64,000 bases of DNA from Pseudomonadota bacterium (lineage in GTDB: Bacteria > Pseudomonadota > Gammaproteobacteria > Burkholderiales > Gallionellaceae). Below the pieces are notes generated by a model. It searched no databases. It saw only the letters and a list, made by a program, of their open reading frames with translations, and had not been told where the DNA came from. The DNA lies in the NCBI GenBank assembly GCA_021787435.1, contig JAJYLY010000001.1, positions 1-64,000 of the forward strand. The letters run 5' to 3'. The position numbers and the translations under genes are program-made. Shown here piece after piece: positions 35,757-46,395 of the stretch (position 1 is the stretch's first letter; each line of letters begins with the position of its first letter).

Positions 35757-38042
35757 TTAGAACATCGAACCCATGGTGAACTGGAACGCTTGCAGCATGT
35801 CCTGAGGTTGCGCATTCAAGGGCCTGGCATAGCTGAGTTTCAAAGGTCCCATCGGGGACATCCAGGTCACAGCTATACCCGCTGAATAACGCATACCCGC
35901 AGTGCCAGGCAAATAACCCTGATTGGCGACATAGCCTGAAACGATACCTGAATCGACAAAGCCGCTCAAACGCACCGACTTGTCCTTTACGCCGGGCATG
36001 GGCGTCATCATCTCCACACTCGCAATCCCCATGCGCGTGCCACCGACTGGCAAATCGGTTGAATCGCGCGGCCCCAGCGAATTGATCTGGTAACCCCTCA
36101 CGGAGCCCACACCACCCGCATAAAAGTTCTTGAAGAAGGGCAGCTCTTTTCCCCCATAACCGTTGCCGTACCCAAACTGCGCGTTGGTCATCAGTGTCCA
36201 GTCCCCATTGAACGGATAAAACCATTGATTATTATAGTTCAGCTTATAGTAGCGCATGTCCATCACTGGCAGCGCAACTTCAGTATAGGCATGCTGCAGC
36301 ATACCTTCAGTGGTGTAAATCGCACTGTCGCGCGTATCGCTGCCCCAACCCAGCGTCGTCAGCACGGTCTTATTTGTGCCGCCGAAAGTGTTCACGTAAT
36401 TGACATAGCTGACCGGGCTCAAATAGGTCAGACCTATCGTCGTCTGTTCAATCGATGTGCCAAAGCTGATGCTCTGATCCTCGCTGATCGGTACGACATA
36501 ACGGACGCCGGCGCCTACGGTATCGGAAGTGAACGCGCTCAACGCAATGCTCGTGGTGTTCATCACATTCTTGTATACATCGAACCCGCGGCTGATCCCC
36601 TCTTCCGTGTAATAAGGATTGGTATAGGATACCGAAATGTTTTCGTTGATTATGCTGGTGTTGATCTGCGTGGACAAGGTGTTGCCGCTGCCGAACAGAT
36701 TCGTCTGCGAAACGCCGCCTGACAGCACCAATCCTTCACCGCTGTTGATACCTGCACCAACTGTAAAGCTGCCTGTAGACTGCTCCTTCACGGCCACATT
36801 GACATCCATCTGATCAGCAGCGCCTTGAACCGCGGGCGTTTCCACATTGACCTCAGAGAAGTACCCCAGTCGGTCCGCGCGTTGTTTGGACTTTTTAACC
36901 TTTGTCACGTCGAACCACGAGTTTTCCACTTGGCGGAATTCGCGGCGTATCACCTCGTCGCGCGTCTTGGTATTTCCGGTGATATTGATATGACGCACAT
37001 AGACCCGCTGTCCCGGATCAACCACAAAATTAAAGGACACCTCGTGCTTGTCCTTGTCCACGTCGGGATTCGCGTTGACGTTGGCAAAGGCATAACCTTC
37101 GGCTGCCAGCCGCTCGCCTATCATCTTGCTGGTGTCTGTAAGTTCCTTGCGCGAAAAAGTATCATTCGGCTTGATCTTGATAAGCTTGTCCATCTCCTCC
37201 TTAGAGATCAGGGTATTGCCGGTGACCGACACCTTGGAAACCTTGTATTTCTCTCCTTCTGTCTCATTGATAGTGATGTAGATATCCTTCTTGTCTGGCG
37301 TAATAGAAATCTGCGTGGAATTTATGTTGTATTCCAGATAGCCGCTGTCCATGTAGTAAGAACGCAGCGTCTCAAGGTCTGCCGACAGTTTCTGTTTGGA
37401 ATACTGGTCGTTCTTGGTGATGAAACTAAGCCAGGTCGGAGTGCTCAACTTCATCAAACCCAGCAGATCCGATTCAGGGTACACCTTATTTCCTATGATG
37501 TTGATCTGTTTGATTTTGGAGGTTTCACCTTCATCGACATCAAACACGATGCTCACGCGGTTGCGCTCAAGCTTGGTCACCTTCGTTGTCACCGAAACGC
37601 CATACTTGCCGCGTGCAATATACTGGAGCTTCAAATCATTCACGGCTTTTTCCAGTGCACTTTTATCGAAGATATGCGCCTCGACAAGACCAGCGAATTT
37701 CATGTTGTCTTTCAGTTGATCCTTGGAAAAAGCCTTGACGCCATTGACCTCTATGCTGGCAATGGTCGGGCGTTCGCGCACCAGCACGACCAGCACGCCC
37801 TGCTCGACCTCAAGCCTGACATCCTTAAAAAAACCCGTTCCATACAAGGCATGAATCGCAGCCTTTGCCTTCTCATCATCCATCGTGTCGCCGACCTTGA
37901 CTGGCAGATAGCTGAACACCGTGCCCGCTTCGGTACGCTGTATCCCTTCAACGCGGATATCCTTGACGGTGAATGGCGTGATCGCCCAAGCGGGCGAGAC
38001 GAACAACAGCGAAAGAATTCCTGCAAGTTTTGTTTTATTCAT
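35757..38042 (-). CDS. bamA: Outer-membrane protein assembly factor BamA
   Basis: 761 residues. Signal peptide ends at SPAWA. Five POTRA domains (residues about 22-420; start of POTRA1 FTVKDIRVEGIQRTEAGTVF), then a 16-strand beta-barrel with a conserved VRGYQINSLGPRD loop (the VRGF/Y motif of Omp85 proteins) and terminal Phe (FTMGSMF). BamA inserts outer-membrane proteins. It sits between rseP and skp as in most betaproteobacteria. A long open frame lies antisense to it but has no coding support. Confidence 0.97.
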   Translation of the reverse strand: MNKTKLAGILSLLFVSPAWAITPFTVKDIRVEGIQRTEAGTVFSYLPVKVGDTMDDEKAKAAIHALYGTGFFKDVRLEVEQGVLVVLVRERPTIASIEVNGVKAFSKDQLKDNMKFAGLVEAHIFDKSALEKAVNDLKLQYIARGKYGVSVTTKVTKLERNRVSIVFDVDEGETSKIKQINIIGNKVYPESDLLGLMKLSTPTWLSFITKNDQYSKQKLSADLETLRSYYMDSGYLEYNINSTQISITPDKKDIYITINETEGEKYKVSKVSVTGNTLISKEEMDKLIKIKPNDTFSRKELTDTSKMIGERLAAEGYAFANVNANPDVDKDKHEVSFNFVVDPGQRVYVRHINITGNTKTRDEVIRREFRQVENSWFDVTKVKKSKQRADRLGYFSEVNVETPAVQGAADQMDVNVAVKEQSTGSFTVGAGINSGEGLVLSGGVSQTNLFGSGNTLSTQINTSIINENISVSYTNPYYTEEGISRGFDVYKNVMNTTSIALSAFTSDTVGAGVRYVVPISEDQSISFGTSIEQTTIGLTYLSPVSYVNYVNTFGGTNKTVLTTLGWGSDTRDSAIYTTEGMLQHAYTEVALPVMDMRYYKLNYNNQWFYPFNGDWTLMTNAQFGYGNGYGGKELPFFKNFYAGGVGSVRGYQINSLGPRDSTDLPVGGTRMGIASVEMMTPMPGVKDKSVRLSGFVDSGIVSGYVANQGYLPGTAGMRYSAGIAVTWMSPMGPLKLSYARPLNAQPQDMLQAFQFTMGSMF

Positions 38043-38048
38043 TTATTG

Positions 38049-39410
38049 CTAACCTGAGATGAGGCGATTAATATCGTTATAAAAAGCAAGAACCATCAGC
38101 GTGCCCAGCAATACAATGCCAATCTTCTGACCGTTTTCCCATGCTCTTTCAGAAACGGGACTGCCTTTGACCGACTCGGCGACATAATACAACAAGTGCC
38201 CGCCATCCAATAAAGGAACAGGCAGCAGATTCAACACGCCCAGACTGATGCTGATCAGCGCAAGAAAGCCAAGATAAGCGATCACCCCCATATGCGCGGA
38301 CTGCCCTGCATAATCCGCAATAGTAACCGGCCCGCTCAAGTTTTTCACAGACACTTCACCCACCAGCATTTTACCCAGCATTTTCAGACTGATGAAGGAA
38401 GTCTCCCAGGTTCTCGAAACCGACTGGCCAAACGCGTCCAGCGGTCCATAACTCACCGTGGTGGTCATGGCTTCCCACGCCTTCTGATCGAACTTGGGGG
38501 CCGCACCTATCCTGCCTATCATCTTGCCTGATTCGGCAACTGCTTCGGGAATCACATCAAGGCTCAGTGTCCTCTGGCCACGTTGAATATCCATCCGTAT
38601 CAAATGCTTTGGACTCGCGCGAACCAATTCGACCACCTGCTCCCAGTTCTGAACAGGCAATCCGTCTGCACGCAAAATCACGTCGCCCACCTGCAGCCCG
38701 GCCTGTCTTGCCACACCCTTATCAGTGAGCATGCCTATCACTGGCGCGATCACAGGCTGCTCTGAATGCAGGCCAAGCTTGCCAAGAAACTCGCCTTCCA
38801 GATCGCTGGTCAAAAGCCCACTCATATCAAGCTGATGATGCACAATCACACCGCCGTCCCTGGCCTCCACATCGGCTTCACCTTGCCGGCCCTCTTTCAG
38901 CGACAACGTCATCAGCGTCCAACGCAATTCCTGCCAGCTCGGGATTTCCACTCCATTGACACTGAGTATTTGCTCTCCCTTGTGCATCTCTGCTAGCGCT
39001 GCAGGCGTGCCTGCCGGCACATCGCCCAGCACAGGTTTTAGGCCTTCTATTCCGTGCATGAACAGCACCCAGTAAAGGATTATCGCTAGGATGAAATTCG
39101 CCAGCGGGCCTGCCACAACAATGGCCATGCGCTGCAACACCGGTTTGCGGTTGAATGCCCTGTGCAGTTCGGCAGGCAACACCTCGCCTTCGCGCTCGTC
39201 CAGCATCTTGACATAACCGCCCAGAGGGATCGCGGAGATCACCCATTCGGTATCGGAATGGGCAAACCGTTTGCGGTATATCACCTTGCCGAATCCCAGC
39301 GAGAAAACCAGCACCTTGACGCCGCAGCGGCGCGCCACCCAGTAATGGCCATATTCATGAAACATCACTAGCAGAACTACAGCAACGACAAAAGCAAGCA
39401 AGGTCATCAT
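38049..39410 (-). CDS. rseP: Regulated intramembrane protease RseP
   Basis: 453 residues. The zinc motif HEYGH stands in the first membrane helix ([19 protein letters not shown]). Two PDZ domains follow (tracts [11 protein letters not shown] and [17 protein letters not shown]), then the second zinc ligand in [15 protein letters not shown]. It cleaves the anti-sigma factor RseA after DegS in family members. The start overlaps the dxr stop; ATG 39407 is an alternative. Confidence 0.96.
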   Translation of the reverse strand: MMTLLAFVVAVVLLVMFHEYGHYWVARRCGVKVLVFSLGFGKVIYRKRFAHSDTEWVISAIPLGGYVKMLDEREGEVLPAELHRAFNRKPVLQRMAIVVAGPLANFILAIILYWVLFMHGIEGLKPVLGDVPAGTPAALAEMHKGEQILSVNGVEIPSWQELRWTLMTLSLKEGRQGEADVEARDGGVIVHHQLDMSGLLTSDLEGEFLGKLGLHSEQPVIAPVIGMLTDKGVARQAGLQVGDVILRADGLPVQNWEQVVELVRASPKHLIRMDIQRGQRTLSLDVIPEAVAESGKMIGRIGAAPKFDQKAWEAMTTTVSYGPLDAFGQSVSRTWETSFISLKMLGKMLVGEVSVKNLSGPVTIADYAGQSAHMGVIAYLGFLALISISLGVLNLLPVPLLDGGHLLYYVAESVKGSPVSERAWENGQKIGIVLLGTLMVLAFYNDINRLISG

Positions 39411-40588
39411 AAGCGGAGTCTTTCAACTTGTTGGTTAGCAGCGCAACGCGCGCTGGCATCGGCTTCCAGCACATCATCAAGACAGGCAACGTCATGAACT
39501 GGCATGCTCGTCAGCACCGATTCAATCACGCGGGCAACGGAAAGGAATGAAATCTCATGATCCAGAAATGCGGCAACGGCAACTTCATTGGCCGCGTTGA
39601 GCACCGCTGGTGCGCTGCCCCCTGCACGCAAGGCCTGGTATGCCAGTGCCAGGCAAGGGAAACGCGCAAAGTCGGGCTCGGCAAAATCAAGCCTTGCAAT
39701 CTTGAACAGATCGAGCGAGGCCACGCCTGAGTCAATGCGATGAGGATATGCAAGGCCATAGGCGATCGGCGTGCGCATGTCCGGGTTGCCGAGCTGCGCG
39801 ATCACAGAGCCGTCTATGTATTCGACCAGAGAATGAATCACGCTCTGCGGATGGATCACTACCTGTATGTCGCAGGCATCGACGTTGAACAGCCAGCGCG
39901 CCTCGATAACTTCCAGACCCTTGTTCATCATGCTCGCAGAGTCCACCGAAATCTTGCGCCCCATCGTCCAGTTGGGATGTCTGCATGCTTGGTCTGGCGT
40001 GACCTGCTGCAAATTTTCCAGCGGCGTCGTCCGGAACGGTCCGCCCGATGCAGTAAGCAATATGCGCGCAACCCCCGAGCCTGCCATGTCACCCCGGTAG
40101 TCATGCGGCAATGCCTGAAAAATCGCATTGTGCTCGCTGTCGATGGGCAGCAATACAGAACCGCTTTCGCGCACCGCATCCATGAACACATTGCCTGCCA
40201 TCACCAACGTTTCCTTGTTGGCCAGAAGAATCTTCTTGCCTGCATGCGCTGCAGCAAGCGTAGGCCGCAAACCTGCAGCGCCGACGATGGCTGCCATCAC
40301 CGTGTCCACTTCGGGCTCGCTGCTCACCGCTTCCAACGCATCCACGCCACACAACACCTCGGTCTTCAATCCCCCTTCGCGCAGCAGGGCACGCAACTTA
40401 ACAGCTGCTTCACCATCGAGCAGCACCGCATAGGCAGGATTAAACTGAATACATTGTTTATATAGCAAGTCGACCTGTTTGTTAGCGGTCAGCGCAAAGA
40501 TCCGGTATTTGTCCGGATGGCGTCCCACCACATCCAGGGTGCTCGTGCCTATGCTTCCCGTCGAACCTAAAATCGTGAGCGATTGCAT
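39407..40588 (-). CDS. dxr: 1-deoxy-D-xylulose 5-phosphate reductoisomerase
   Basis: 393 residues. NADPH motif [42 protein letters not shown] and [18 protein letters not shown], with the metal ligands Asp and Glu in the conserved positions. First committed step of the MEP isoprenoid pathway, whose product feeds UppS two genes away. It follows cdsA by 1 bp. Confidence 0.97.
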   Translation of the reverse strand: MQSLTILGSTGSIGTSTLDVVGRHPDKYRIFALTANKQVDLLYKQCIQFNPAYAVLLDGEAAVKLRALLREGGLKTEVLCGVDALEAVSSEPEVDTVMAAIVGAAGLRPTLAAAHAGKKILLANKETLVMAGNVFMDAVRESGSVLLPIDSEHNAIFQALPHDYRGDMAGSGVARILLTASGGPFRTTPLENLQQVTPDQACRHPNWTMGRKISVDSASMMNKGLEVIEARWLFNVDACDIQVVIHPQSVIHSLVEYIDGSVIAQLGNPDMRTPIAYGLAYPHRIDSGVASLDLFKIARLDFAEPDFARFPCLALAYQALRAGGSAPAVLNAANEVAVAAFLDHEISFLSVARVIESVLTSMPVHDVACLDDVLEADASARCAANQQVERLRL

Positions 40589-40589
40589 G

Positions 40590-41387
40590 TCAGCCCATCT
40601 GCCCTATCAACATGGCCATCGCAGCGAGCGGCAAGGTTGAAGTCAGCGCATCTATGCGATCGAGCAGACCGCCGTGTCCGGGCAACAGAGATCCGCTGTC
40701 CTTGACACCCGCCTGGCGTTTGATCAGAGATTCGAACAGATCGCCGATCACGGCCAGAGCCACCCAGCACCATATGGCCGGCAGAACAAACGCAACCGAA
40801 GGCACGACCGATCTTGCAGCGAGTGCATACCATACGATCAGCGCATAGATGGAAGCGCAAAGCACAGCGCCTGCCACACCTTCCCAGGTTTTTCCGGGGC
40901 TGATGCCGGGTGCGAGTTTGTGTTTTCCAAATCTGCGTCCTGAAAAATAAGCGCCGATATCTGCAACCCAAACCAGACTCATCGCAAGCAGCAGCAACCA
41001 CGGACTAAAGCTGCGCAAATCCAGCATCGCAAACCCCGTCGGCAACAGTACGGCCCAGCCGGTCAGGCACATCAGCGGACGATTCTCGACTTTAAATCCT
41101 GTCATCATCCAGATCGGCACGACGACAAGCCAGAGCACCGCAGATACAGCATAAATCCACGCATGAGAAATCCCGGACAGGATCAAGATTGCCATCAGAA
41201 GTATCGTCAATGCCGCATAAAGGAAAGTCTGACCGCCCGACAGCCTGGACAGTTTCGACCATTCCGCAATACCTTGCATCACCATCAGCACGACGACTGC
41301 CACCCACCAGTTGCCTGGCAATACGAACAGCACGAGCAACAGCAGCAACAGTAAAATAACGGCGGTAATAATTCTAGATTTAAGCAT
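40590..41387 (-). CDS. cdsA: Phosphatidate cytidylyltransferase
   Basis: 265 residues from ATG 41387; the frame is open far upstream through uppS, but [14 protein letters not shown] is the family start. About eight membrane helices and the CdsA signature near the C-terminus ([20 protein letters not shown], then [10 protein letters not shown]). Makes CDP-diacylglycerol for phospholipids, including the substrate of the PLD-family enzyme at 29 kb. It overlaps uppS by 8 bp. Confidence 0.95.
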   Translation of the reverse strand: MLKSRIITAVILLLLLLLVLFVLPGNWWVAVVVLMVMQGIAEWSKLSRLSGGQTFLYAALTILLMAILILSGISHAWIYAVSAVLWLVVVPIWMMTGFKVENRPLMCLTGWAVLLPTGFAMLDLRSFSPWLLLLAMSLVWVADIGAYFSGRRFGKHKLAPGISPGKTWEGVAGAVLCASIYALIVWYALAARSVVPSVAFVLPAIWCWVALAVIGDLFESLIKRQAGVKDSGSLLPGHGGLLDRIDALTSTLPLAAMAMLIGQMG

Positions 41388-42141
41388 ATCGCCCTTTATC
41401 TGAGCCTGCCAACTGGTCGCTGGTTCGGCCAAAACGCCGCTCGCGATGCTGATAAGAAGCAATCGCAAGCTCCAGTGCACGGCGGCCAAAAGCCGGCCAC
41501 AGGGTGTCTGTAAAATACAACTCGGTATAGGCCAACTGCCAGAGCATGAAATTGCTGATGCGTTTCTCGCCACCGGTACGTATGAATAAATCAGGTTCGG
41601 GTGCATCGCCCATGGAAAGATATGGCTGAAGATCCTTTTCGGCAAATGATGCCGCAAGCTCAGGGTGGTCCCCAAGCATCGCATGCACCGCGTGCATCAC
41701 ATCCCAGCGCCCGCCATAGTTTGCAGCAATGGTCAGCATCAAACCGGTATTGTTGGCGGTGAGCGCCTCGGCGTCAGAAATGGCCCGCTGCAGATTGTCA
41801 TCAAAATGCGACCTGTCGCCAATGATCTTCAGGCGAATGTTGTTGCCATGTATGCTTGCGACCTCGCGTTCCAGCATTTTCATGAACAGCGACATCAAGA
41901 ACGACACCTCGTCAGCCGGACGACGCCAGTTTTCGCTGCTGAAAGCAAATACCGTCAGATATTCGACACCGAGATCACGGCAGGCTTTGACGGTGACACG
42001 CAAGGATTCGACACCTCTCTGATGCCCCATGATGCGCGGCATGAACCGGCGCTTTGCCCAGCGGCCATTGCCATCCATGATGATGGCAATATGACGCGGT
42101 ATCTTAGCTACATCAGGAATGGTGAGCGTGGAACTGGTCAC
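41380..42141 (-). CDS. uppS: Isoprenyl transferase (undecaprenyl diphosphate synthase)
   Basis: 253 residues. IAIIMDGNGRWAKRR carries the catalytic Asp; GHQRGVESLRVTVKA and AFSSENWRRP follow, then FIRTGGEKRISNFMLWQ with the allylic-site residues. It makes the undecaprenyl carrier for peptidoglycan and O-antigen. One bp after frr. Confidence 0.97.
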   Translation of the reverse strand: MTSSTLTIPDVAKIPRHIAIIMDGNGRWAKRRFMPRIMGHQRGVESLRVTVKACRDLGVEYLTVFAFSSENWRRPADEVSFLMSLFMKMLEREVASIHGNNIRLKIIGDRSHFDDNLQRAISDAEALTANNTGLMLTIAANYGGRWDVMHAVHAMLGDHPELAASFAEKDLQPYLSMGDAPEPDLFIRTGGEKRISNFMLWQLAYTELYFTDTLWPAFGRRALELAIASYQHRERRFGRTSDQLAGSDKGRYA

Positions 42142-42142
42142 A

Positions 42143-42700
42143 TTACACGGCCATTAAATCAACTTCTTTGGCTGACAACGCCTGGTCGATTTCAGAAACA
42201 AACTTGTCGGTAAGCTTTTGGATATCATCCTGCATGCGCCGCTCATCGTCTTCAGAAATTTCTTTCTTCTTGAGCAGTTCCTTCAGGCTGTGGTTCGCAT
42301 CCCGGCGTATGTTGCGCACCGCGATCTTCGCATCTTCTCCTTCGGACTTGACCAGTTTGATCAGATCGCGACGACGCTCCTCTGTCAACATCGGCATCGG
42401 AACACGGATCAGATCGCCGCTGGTGGCAGGATTCAAGCCCAGATCCGCATCACGTATCGCGCGCTCGACCTTGCCCACCATGTTTTTCTCATAAGGCTGT
42501 ACGCCTATGGTGCGCGCATCAATCAGCGTTATATTGGCCACCTGCGTCACCTGCGTCGGGCTGCCGTAATATTCGACCATTACATGATCCAAAAGACCGG
42601 TGTGTGCGCGGCCCGTGCGGATCTTGCCCAAGTCAGCGCGCAACGCATCAAGCGATTTGCGCATCCTCTGCTCGGCATCTTTTCTGATTTCAGCAATCAT
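42143..42700 (-). CDS. frr: Ribosome recycling factor
   Basis: 185 residues, the standard length. [36 protein letters not shown], the [21 protein letters not shown] helix and a two-domain L-shape pattern are typical. It dissociates post-termination ribosomes with EF-G. Lies 26 bp after pyrH. Confidence 0.97.
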   Translation of the reverse strand: MIAEIRKDAEQRMRKSLDALRADLGKIRTGRAHTGLLDHVMVEYYGSPTQVTQVANITLIDARTIGVQPYEKNMVGKVERAIRDADLGLNPATSGDLIRVPMPMLTEERRRDLIKLVKSEGEDAKIAVRNIRRDANHSLKELLKKKEISEDDERRMQDDIQKLTDKFVSEIDQALSAKEVDLMAV

Positions 42701-42726
42701 GCTCTCTCCTCGTCATACAGGCACTG

Positions 42727-43446
42727 CTAGTCAACTCGAACCAGCGTGCCCTCGCCTTCCCCTGACAGCACGCGTTTCAACGCACCCGGTTTGAAAATAC
42801 TGAATACGATGATCGGTAATTTCTGGTCACGGCAAAGGGTCAGCGCGGTGGCATCCATCACCTGAAGGTTCTTGCTGATCGCCTCGTCAAAGCTCAAGGA
42901 CTGATAGCGCACCGCCTGAGGATCCTTTTTCGGATCGGCCGTGTAAATGCCGTCGACCTTGGTCGCCTTGATCACCACCTCGGCACTCATCTCGACGCCG
43001 CGCAGCGCCGCCGCAGTATCCGTGGTGAAAAAGGGACTGCCTATCCCTGCGGCAAAAATCACCACCTTGCCTTCTTCAAGGTAGCGCAGAGCCTTCCCGC
43101 GTATGAAAGGCTCCGCGACCTGCTCCAGATTAAGGGCCGACTGCACGCGGCAATCCAACCCAGAACGGCTCATCGCATCCTGCAATGCCATCGAGTTCAT
43201 CACCGTGGCCAGCATGCCCATGTAATCGGCTGTTGCCCTGTCCATACCAGCTGCGGCGGGTGCCACACCGCGGAAAATGTTGCCGCCGCCAATCACCAAT
43301 GCCACCTGCACGCCCATCTCAACCACTTCCGCAATCTCCGCAACTATGCGCTCGATCACCTGACGATTGATGCCATAGCTGTCTTCCCCCATCAGCGCTT
43401 CGCCGGAGAGTTTCAAAAGTATGCGTTTATAGACAGGCGCGCTCAT
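42727..43446 (-). CDS. pyrH: Uridylate kinase
   Basis: 239 residues from ATG 43446 (ATG 43452 possible; the frame extends much further upstream antisense to tsf). [41 protein letters not shown] and [14 protein letters not shown] are family blocks. It phosphorylates UMP to UDP. It lies 5 bp after tsf in the conserved rpsB-tsf-pyrH-frr order. Confidence 0.96.
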   Translation of the reverse strand: MSAPVYKRILLKLSGEALMGEDSYGINRQVIERIVAEIAEVVEMGVQVALVIGGGNIFRGVAPAAAGMDRATADYMGMLATVMNSMALQDAMSRSGLDCRVQSALNLEQVAEPFIRGKALRYLEEGKVVIFAAGIGSPFFTTDTAAALRGVEMSAEVVIKATKVDGIYTADPKKDPQAVRYQSLSFDEAISKNLQVMDATALTLCRDQKLPIIVFSIFKPGALKRVLSGEGEGTLVRVD

Positions 43447-43451
43447 GGTCA

Positions 43452-44351
43452 TCATCCTTGTGCTGCAGCGATCGTCGCGGCCACTTCCGCCGCATAATCT
43501 TCGACCTTTTTCTCGATGCCTTCGCCCACCACGAACATCTGGAAGGAGGAAACCGAAGCCCCTTTCGCCTTCAGCAATTGTTCTATAGTCTGCTTCCCAT
43601 CTTCCGCCTTGACGAAAACTTGGCCCAGCAGCGTGACTTCCTTCAGGAATTTCTGCACGGTGCCTTCGGCAATTTTTTCCAGCATCGCTTCTGGCTTGCC
43701 CGCTTCGCGCGCCTTCTCGACCGCAATGCGACGCTCGGTGTCTATCTCTGCCGGGTTCACCCCTGAGGCATCGACAGATTTCGGCTTGGAGGCTGCAATG
43801 TGCATGCAAATGTCGCGCCCCAGTGCATCATCGCCGCCCGAAAAATTGAGCAACACGCCGATCTTGCTGCCATGCAGATAGCTCGAGAGATTTCCGGTCG
43901 TGGTTTCATAGCGCTCGAAACGGCGCACAGTCATGTTCTCACCTAGCTTCATCACCAGCGCCTTGCGGGTTTCCTCAACGCTGTCAGCGCCGTTCGCGAT
44001 CACCATGTCTGACAAGGCTGCAATATCGGCCGGATTATTCTTTGTCACCGTTTCAGCCACATTTTTTGCAAACGCAATAAAATCATCATTCTTCGCTACA
44101 AAATCGGTTTCGCAGTTCACTTCAACGACCGCTCCCGATTTGCCATCGGGAGCGATGAACGCGCTGACTACGCCTTCGGCCGTCACGCGCGACGAAGCCT
44201 TGCTGGCCTTGGCACCACTCTTGATGCGCAACTGCTCTTCAGCCACCTTGAAATCGCCATCCGCCTCGACCAGCGCTTTCTTGCATTCCATCATGCCAAG
44301 GCCCGTTGCCTCGCGCAACTCCTTGACCATACTTGCAGTGATTTCTGCCAT
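43452..44351 (-). CDS. tsf: Elongation factor Ts
   Basis: 299 residues from ATG 44351 with GGAGTTG just upstream. The N-terminal UBA-like part reads [19 protein letters not shown]; the core has the TDF motif in [13 protein letters not shown]. Nucleotide exchange factor for EF-Tu. A terminator-like hairpin in the gap after rpsB should lower its level compared with S2. Confidence 0.97.
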   Translation of the reverse strand: MAEITASMVKELREATGLGMMECKKALVEADGDFKVAEEQLRIKSGAKASKASSRVTAEGVVSAFIAPDGKSGAVVEVNCETDFVAKNDDFIAFAKNVAETVTKNNPADIAALSDMVIANGADSVEETRKALVMKLGENMTVRRFERYETTTGNLSSYLHGSKIGVLLNFSGGDDALGRDICMHIAASKPKSVDASGVNPAEIDTERRIAVEKAREAGKPEAMLEKIAEGTVQKFLKEVTLLGQVFVKAEDGKQTIEQLLKAKGASVSSFQMFVVGEGIEKKVEDYAAEVAATIAAAQG

Positions 44352-44383
44352 GCTCAACTCCTAAAATTCAGATAAAAAACTTA

Positions 44384-44408
44384 TAAAAAAAGGGGCTTGC
44401 GCCCCTTT
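44384..44408 (-). terminator. Terminator/attenuator between rpsB and tsf
   Basis: Read on the minus strand: stem AAAGGGGC / GCCCCTTT (44408-44401 and 44396-44389), 4-nt loop, then a run of T (44390-44384). It follows rpsB by about 15 bp. A partial terminator at this junction is a known way to set S2 to EF-Ts ratios. Confidence 0.88.
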
Positions 44409-44423
44409 GTGCGCCGGTTTATC

Positions 44424-45155
44424 TCAAGCAGTCTGTTCAGGCTCTTCAGCCACCTGCTGAACCAGTTCATTCAATGACTGAGCGCGACCTTCCAGCACTG
44501 CATCCGCTATGCCGCGCGCATACAGACGGATCGCTTGAGTGGAGTCGTCGTTGCCCGGTATCACGAAATCCACACCGATTGGTGAATTGTTTGTGTCGAC
44601 GATGCCGATTACAGGTATGCCCAGCTTCTGCGCTTCAACGATGGCGCCCTTCTGGTAACCCACGTCGATCACAAATATCGCGTCCGGCAGATTAGCCATG
44701 TCCTTGATGCCACCCAGACTGCGATTCAACTTCTCCAACTCGCGGTTCATCATCAGCAATTCTTTTTTGGAGACGCCTTCGGTCGAACCATCCGCCATCA
44801 CGGCCTCCAGATCGCGCAGACGCTTGATAGATTGCTGCACCGTCTTGTAATTGGTCAGCATTCCGCCCAGCCAGCGGTGATTCACAAACGGAGAGTTTGC
44901 GCGAGTTGCTTCTTCCTGAAGGATTTCGCGCGCCTGGCGCTTGGTGGCCACGAACAGGATCGTGCCTTTTTTTGCAGCGAGCTTGCGCACGTAGTTTTCC
45001 GCCTCAGCAAACATCGCGACGGACTTTTCCAGATTGATGATGTGAATACGGTTGCGGTGCCCGAAAATGAAAGGTGCCATCTTTGGGTTCCAGAAACGGG
45101 TCTGGTGACCAAAATGAACACCAGCATCCAGCATTTGACGCATTGTTACAGCCAT
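44424..45155 (-). CDS. rpsB: 30S ribosomal protein S2
   Basis: 243 residues. [20 protein letters not shown], then [31 protein letters not shown] and [20 protein letters not shown] are hallmark blocks. First gene of the rpsB-tsf-pyrH-frr series, with its own promoter about 115 bp upstream. Confidence 0.98.
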   Translation of the reverse strand: MAVTMRQMLDAGVHFGHQTRFWNPKMAPFIFGHRNRIHIINLEKSVAMFAEAENYVRKLAAKKGTILFVATKRQAREILQEEATRANSPFVNHRWLGGMLTNYKTVQQSIKRLRDLEAVMADGSTEGVSKKELLMMNRELEKLNRSLGGIKDMANLPDAIFVIDVGYQKGAIVEAQKLGIPVIGIVDTNNSPIGVDFVIPGNDDSTQAIRLYARGIADAVLEGRAQSLNELVQQVAEEPEQTA

Positions 45156-45267
45156 GATTATTCCTATATGTTAAGGGTTAGAACTGCCACTCGCCAGCTT
45201 GACTCTTTCGAGCACCCCAACTTGCGCGAGCGGGAAATTTGCACCGGCCAATTCCGATGCAATATAT

Positions 45268-45297
45268 ATTATAACATGGACAGTCAGACAGCCTCAA
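45268..45297 (-). promoter_or_regulatory. Promoter of rpsB operon
   Basis: On the minus strand TTGAGG (45297-45292) and TATAAT (45273-45268) are 18 bp apart. The start point would be near 45261, giving a ~105-nt leader before rpsB, long enough for S2 autoregulation as known in other bacteria. It overlaps no gene. Confidence 0.7.
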
Positions 45298-45310
45298 CCG
45301 GATTTGAATC

Positions 45311-45601
45311 CTAGCGGCGCACCCACTCTGCATGCACAGTCGATTTTGAATACCACAGCAATCCCGCCGTCAGCATCGCACCGATTATCAGGGCCAACCA
45401 AGGATATCCTGCCAGACTGAAATGAATAAAAGGAAAAACCACCAGGGGCAGCGCCATGAGGGCCCACAACAACAAAATCACCATGCCAAACCAGCCCACC
45501 ATTACCCCGACAGTGGTCCGGACATAAACCCGGATTGCGCCACAATGATCACAAACACCTACATTAGAACCAACTTCAGCATTACAGAGCGGACATTGCA
45601 T
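45311..45601 (-). CDS. Small zinc-ribbon membrane protein of unknown function
   Basis: 96 residues. Two CxxC pairs at the N-terminus (CPLC and CDHC) make a zinc ribbon; two membrane helices follow (VGWFGMVILLLWALMALPLV and LALIIGAMLTAGLLWY). Starts 50 bp after fabG in the position where acpP and fabF normally stand. Zinc-ribbon plus two helices is seen in diverse small membrane proteins with no assigned role. Confidence 0.75.
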   Translation of the reverse strand: MQCPLCNAEVGSNVGVCDHCGAIRVYVRTTVGVMVGWFGMVILLLWALMALPLVVFPFIHFSLAGYPWLALIIGAMLTAGLLWYSKSTVHAEWVRR

Positions 45602-45651
45602 AATGGCTTCCCAAGAAAATAAATGACGACACAGCGCCTAGCGCCCCCATG

Positions 45652-46395
45652 CTACTCCATGTACATCCCGCCGTTAACATGCAGGGTAACGCCAGTGATG
45701 TATGAAGCCGCCGGGCTTGCCAGGAAAGTCACCGCAGCAGCAATATCGGCGGGTTGCCCCAAGCGTTTTAATGGCACATGCTCGATAAGTTTTGCGCGCT
45801 GCTCCTCCCCCAACGCATGCGTCATGTCGGTTTCAATGAATCCCGGAGCCACACAATTCACCGTGACGTTGCGGCTGCCGATTTCCTGCGCCAGCGATTT
45901 GGTAAAACCGATCATGCCAGCCTTCGATGCGGCGTAGTTGGCCTGCCCTGCATTGCCCATACTGCCCACCACGGAAGAAATGCTGATGATGCGCCCGCTT
46001 CTAGCCTTCATCATCGCGCGCAAAACTGCACGGGACAGACGGAACACCGATTTCAGATTGGTTGCCAGCACATCATCCCATTCTTCGTCAGTCATGCGCG
46101 CCAGCAAGTTGTCTCGCGTGATGCCAGCATTGTTCACCAGTATCGTGATTTCTCCGTACTGTTTGCGAAGCGCATCCAGCACCCGTTCTGTTTGGGCCGC
46201 ATCGTTGACGTTAAGCGCGTAACCGCAACCTCTGATGCCACCCTCCACCAGATAGTCGCTGATCGCGACTGCCCCTTTGTCAGTGGTCGCCGTGCCGATC
46301 ACCGTAGCGCCTTGGCGACCCAGTTCCTGCGCAATAGCCTGACCGATGCCGCGTGATGCGCCCGTCACCAGCGCGATTTGTCCTTGTAGTGTCAT
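45652..46395 (-). CDS. fabG: 3-oxoacyl-[acyl-carrier-protein] reductase FabG
   Basis: 247 residues. NADPH loop TGASRGIGQAIA, NNAGITRDNLL, catalytic Ser and the Y-x3-K pair in SSVVGSMGNAGQANYAASK, then PGFIETDMTH. First reduction in each fatty-acid elongation cycle. Overlaps fabD by 4 bp. No acpP follows. Confidence 0.96.
   Translation of the reverse strand: MTLQGQIALVTGASRGIGQAIAQELGRQGATVIGTATTDKGAVAISDYLVEGGIRGCGYALNVNDAAQTERVLDALRKQYGEITILVNNAGITRDNLLARMTDEEWDDVLATNLKSVFRLSRAVLRAMMKARSGRIISISSVVGSMGNAGQANYAASKAGMIGFTKSLAQEIGSRNVTVNCVAPGFIETDMTHALGEEQRAKLIEHVPLKRLGQPADIAAAVTFLASPAASYITGVTLHVNGGMYME

Noticed and set aside
36825..38057. 410-codon open frame on the plus strand antisense to bamA
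   Set aside because: It lies fully inside bamA, has no ribosome site or recognisable domain, and mirrors bamA codon use. Shadow frame.
41576..41600. Third copy of the GAATAAATC repeat end inside uppS
   Set aside because: Only the short word GAATAAATCAG is shared; there is no inverted partner or core, so chance within coding sequence.
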